Origin: a candidate division CSSED10-310 bacterium
Lineage (GTDB): Bacteria; CSSED10-310; JAFGDC01
Length of the DNA stretch: 6,611 bases
Direction: 5' to 3'
NCBI GenBank assembly: GCA_016932295.1
Contig: JAFGDC010000564.1
Span: 1-6,611 of the forward strand
Shown here: positions 5,136 to 6,611 of the stretch, piece after piece
Numbering within the stretch: the first letter of the stretch is position 1
How the letters are laid out: each line of letters opens with the position of its first letter
The notes under the pieces: model-generated
Seen by the model: only the letters and a program-made list of their open reading frames with translations
Told to the model about the DNA's origin: nothing
The model's database searches: none
Made by a program: the position numbers and the translations under genes

Positions 5136-6611
5136 GGTAACGCGAACCTGAAAATCAGATTGCCGCCGAGTGAACCGGTTTCGGTTCGTTCACCCAGCAG
5201 GACGATATGGTCCGTGAGTTGATACTCCACCATCAAAAGCTGCTGGCTGGTGGAGGATAACTCCGTGGAGTAGGTGACGGAGAGACGGTCTCCGATGGTT
5301 TTCTTGGCCGTGAACCGGGCGGCGGCGTTGGCCCCGGAATCCGATACGATGGGAGTGATCTGGAACTCGTCGAATCCACCGAGAATTTTGACGCGCTTCT
5401 CGATCTCGTCCTGGATTCTCCCGGTCAGAAGCGACGTGGCGTGCGCGGTGGTGTACCCTGCACCTTGGGATTTCAGATTGTCCGTGGTCTTGCCAAGCAC
5501 AAGCAGCGACCAGAGATCCACTTCCGACAATGGGGGATCGGAATTGAGGTTGATGGTGAAGTCGCCGTACAGCTTTCCCGCCACGGACAGCCCGAGCGTG
5601 TATGCATCGATGACCGCGTTCGCCCTGATATCGAACATCGGGTTGATTTCCTTGGTGTCGATAAAATCAATGGTGGCGGTGTCGATAATGAACTCGCGGT
5701 CCTCGTAGATGACCATGCCGCCAAGCACACTCACCTGGCCGAACAGCAACGGCGCGGCGGCGGTACCGGAGAGCGTCAGGTCCGCCTTCAGTTCCAGGTC
5801 AGCAAGATTGTTCTGCACGAAGATGTTGTCCGGAGCCATGATATCCACGTTGAACCTGGGTGACCCGACGGCTTCCCGGACATCGCCCTGCACGGCTCTT
5901 GTCTGGACCGTCAGCACCGCCTGCGACTCCTCCACGATCATGGATTTATAATCGATACGCTGGTAGTACACCGCTTTGTCGAGTAACACCCGCCCATCGA
6001 TCAGCAATTCGTCCAACTTGCCCACTGCCCGCAGATCCGCATCAAAGGCGCTGTACACGCCGGGAGGATAATCGAGTTCAACCCCGGCGGCGGTCAGATT
6101 GGCTTCCAGATACCTCGGTGACCAACCATCCAGGCCGATGCGGCCGGTTCCATCCAGGATTGCTTCATCAAACATGCCTATGAGGTAGTCCATTGTCACC
6201 ATCTTGCCATTGACGGTCGCATGAGCATGCAGGTCACGCACCCACTTGTTGAGCATCTTGACGCGAAACGCAGCCTCCTCGATGGTGATATCGCCCTTCA
6301 ACCGCGGTTCTTCGAAACTGTCCTGCAGGCCCAGTTCAAACTGGGTGCGCCCGGCCGGTTGTTCGATCTCCGTGGTGAGCGCCTTGAGGATTGCCATGTC
6401 CAGGCTGCCTGAAATCCTCAGATCCGGACGACCATCCAAGGTAACGAGCCCGCTCATGGACAGGTCGAGATAGTCGCCCTTCAGCCTTGTTGGATCGATC
6501 ACCAGCTCGCTGCCGTTCCAGTTGGCGACTAATGGTTCCACGGCGGTGATGGTTTTTCCGGCGATCTCCATATCGAGCCGTGACAGTGAGGCCGTGGCGG
6601 TGAGTCGTGAA
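5132..6611 (-). CDS. tamB: TamB-family (DUF490) protein, C-terminal part, 5' end outside the window
   Basis: The frame stays open to the right edge. The ATG at 6571 is preceded by in-frame coding residues in the same style (SRLTATASLSRLD), so it is an internal Met and the gene begins outside the window. About 492 residues are visible. Counted from that Met, they show the beta-rich repeating pattern of AsmA-like proteins, including EEPRLKGDITIEEAAF (87-102). They also show the conserved DUF490 core: GTAAAPLLFGQVSVLGG (269-285), INPMFDIRA (309-317), and NSDPPLSEVDLWSLLVLG (343-360). The end has the usual alternating strands, including VTYSTELSS and LLGERTETGSLGGNLIFRF. There are no cysteines in the visible part. 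TamB is anchored in the inner membrane and spans the periplasm; its C-terminal domain contacts the POTRA domains of TamA. Related AsmA-like proteins carry phospholipids to the outer membrane. Its stop overlaps the start of the Omp85 gene (ATGA), so the two are one transcription unit. A complete TamB is usually well over 1000 residues, so more than half may be missing here. Confidence 0.9.
   Translation of the reverse strand, partial: SRLTATASLSRLDMEIAGKTITAVEPLVANWNGSELVIDPTRLKGDYLDLSMSGLVTLDGRPDLRISGSLDMAILKALTTEIEQPAGRTQFELGLQDSFEEPRLKGDITIEEAAFRVKMLNKWVRDLHAHATVNGKMVTMDYLIGMFDEAILDGTGRIGLDGWSPRYLEANLTAAGVELDYPPGVYSAFDADLRAVGKLDELLIDGRVLLDKAVYYQRIDYKSMIVEESQAVLTVQTRAVQGDVREAVGSPRFNVDIMAPDNIFVQNNLADLELKADLTLSGTAAAPLLFGQVSVLGGMVIYEDREFIIDTATIDFIDTKEINPMFDIRANAVIDAYTLGLSVAGKLYGDFTINLNSDPPLSEVDLWSLLVLGKTTDNLKSQGAGYTTAHATSLLTGRIQDEIEKRVKILGGFDEFQITPIVSDSGANAAARFTAKKTIGDRLSVTYSTELSSTSQQLLMVEYQLTDHIVLLGERTETGSLGGNLIFRFALP

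Noticed and set aside
6569..6571. ATG at 6571 as the true start of the TamB gene
   Set aside because: The frame is open upstream to the edge with TamB-like residues, there is no signal anchor after this Met, and the protein would be far too short for the family.

Overview
The window reads as a GC-rich Gram-negative (diderm) chromosome segment with dense coding and no mobile-element, phage, CRISPR or RNA-gene signals. The outer-membrane genes show a diderm envelope. Gene content and protein style (a large Omp85 with many POTRA domains, a TamB gene directly upstream of it, and a tandem pair of ArsA/Get3-like ATPases) would suit a deltaproteobacterial-type lineage, but this is an impression from family knowledge and was not tested.

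Layout: positions 1-161 hold no convincing complete gene, a weak promoter candidate, and a strong ribosome binding site before the first gene. Positions 162-2284 (+ strand) hold two overlapping genes for ArsA/Get3-family P-loop ATPases, joined by an ATGA stop/start overlap. Positions 2285-2363 are a 79-bp convergent gap with an imperfect 18-bp tandem duplication and a weak inverted repeat, but no classical intrinsic terminator. Positions 2364-5135 (- strand) encode a 923-residue Omp85 outer-membrane protein in which I count about seven POTRA domains before a 16-strand-type barrel domain. Positions 5132-6611 (- strand) are the C-terminal part of a TamB-family protein; its 5' end lies beyond the right edge. 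The TamB and Omp85 genes also overlap by ATGA and are co-transcribed in the order tamB then Omp85.

How the genes work together: TamB and the Omp85 protein probably form a TAM-like module spanning the periplasm (outer-membrane protein insertion and/or phospholipid transport). The two ATPases are probably subunits of one cytosolic heteromeric complex. Their motifs are complementary: the first keeps the ArsA/Get3 signature lysine but lacks the switch I aspartate, while the second keeps the aspartate but lacks the signature lysine. The two operons converge, so nothing in the sequence shows a functional link between them. No arsenic-resistance partner gene or metal-site cysteines are visible, so an arsenite-pump role is not supported.

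I see no wholly new system here. The most interesting points are the asymmetric ATPase pair and the seven-POTRA, TamB-linked Omp85 protein.
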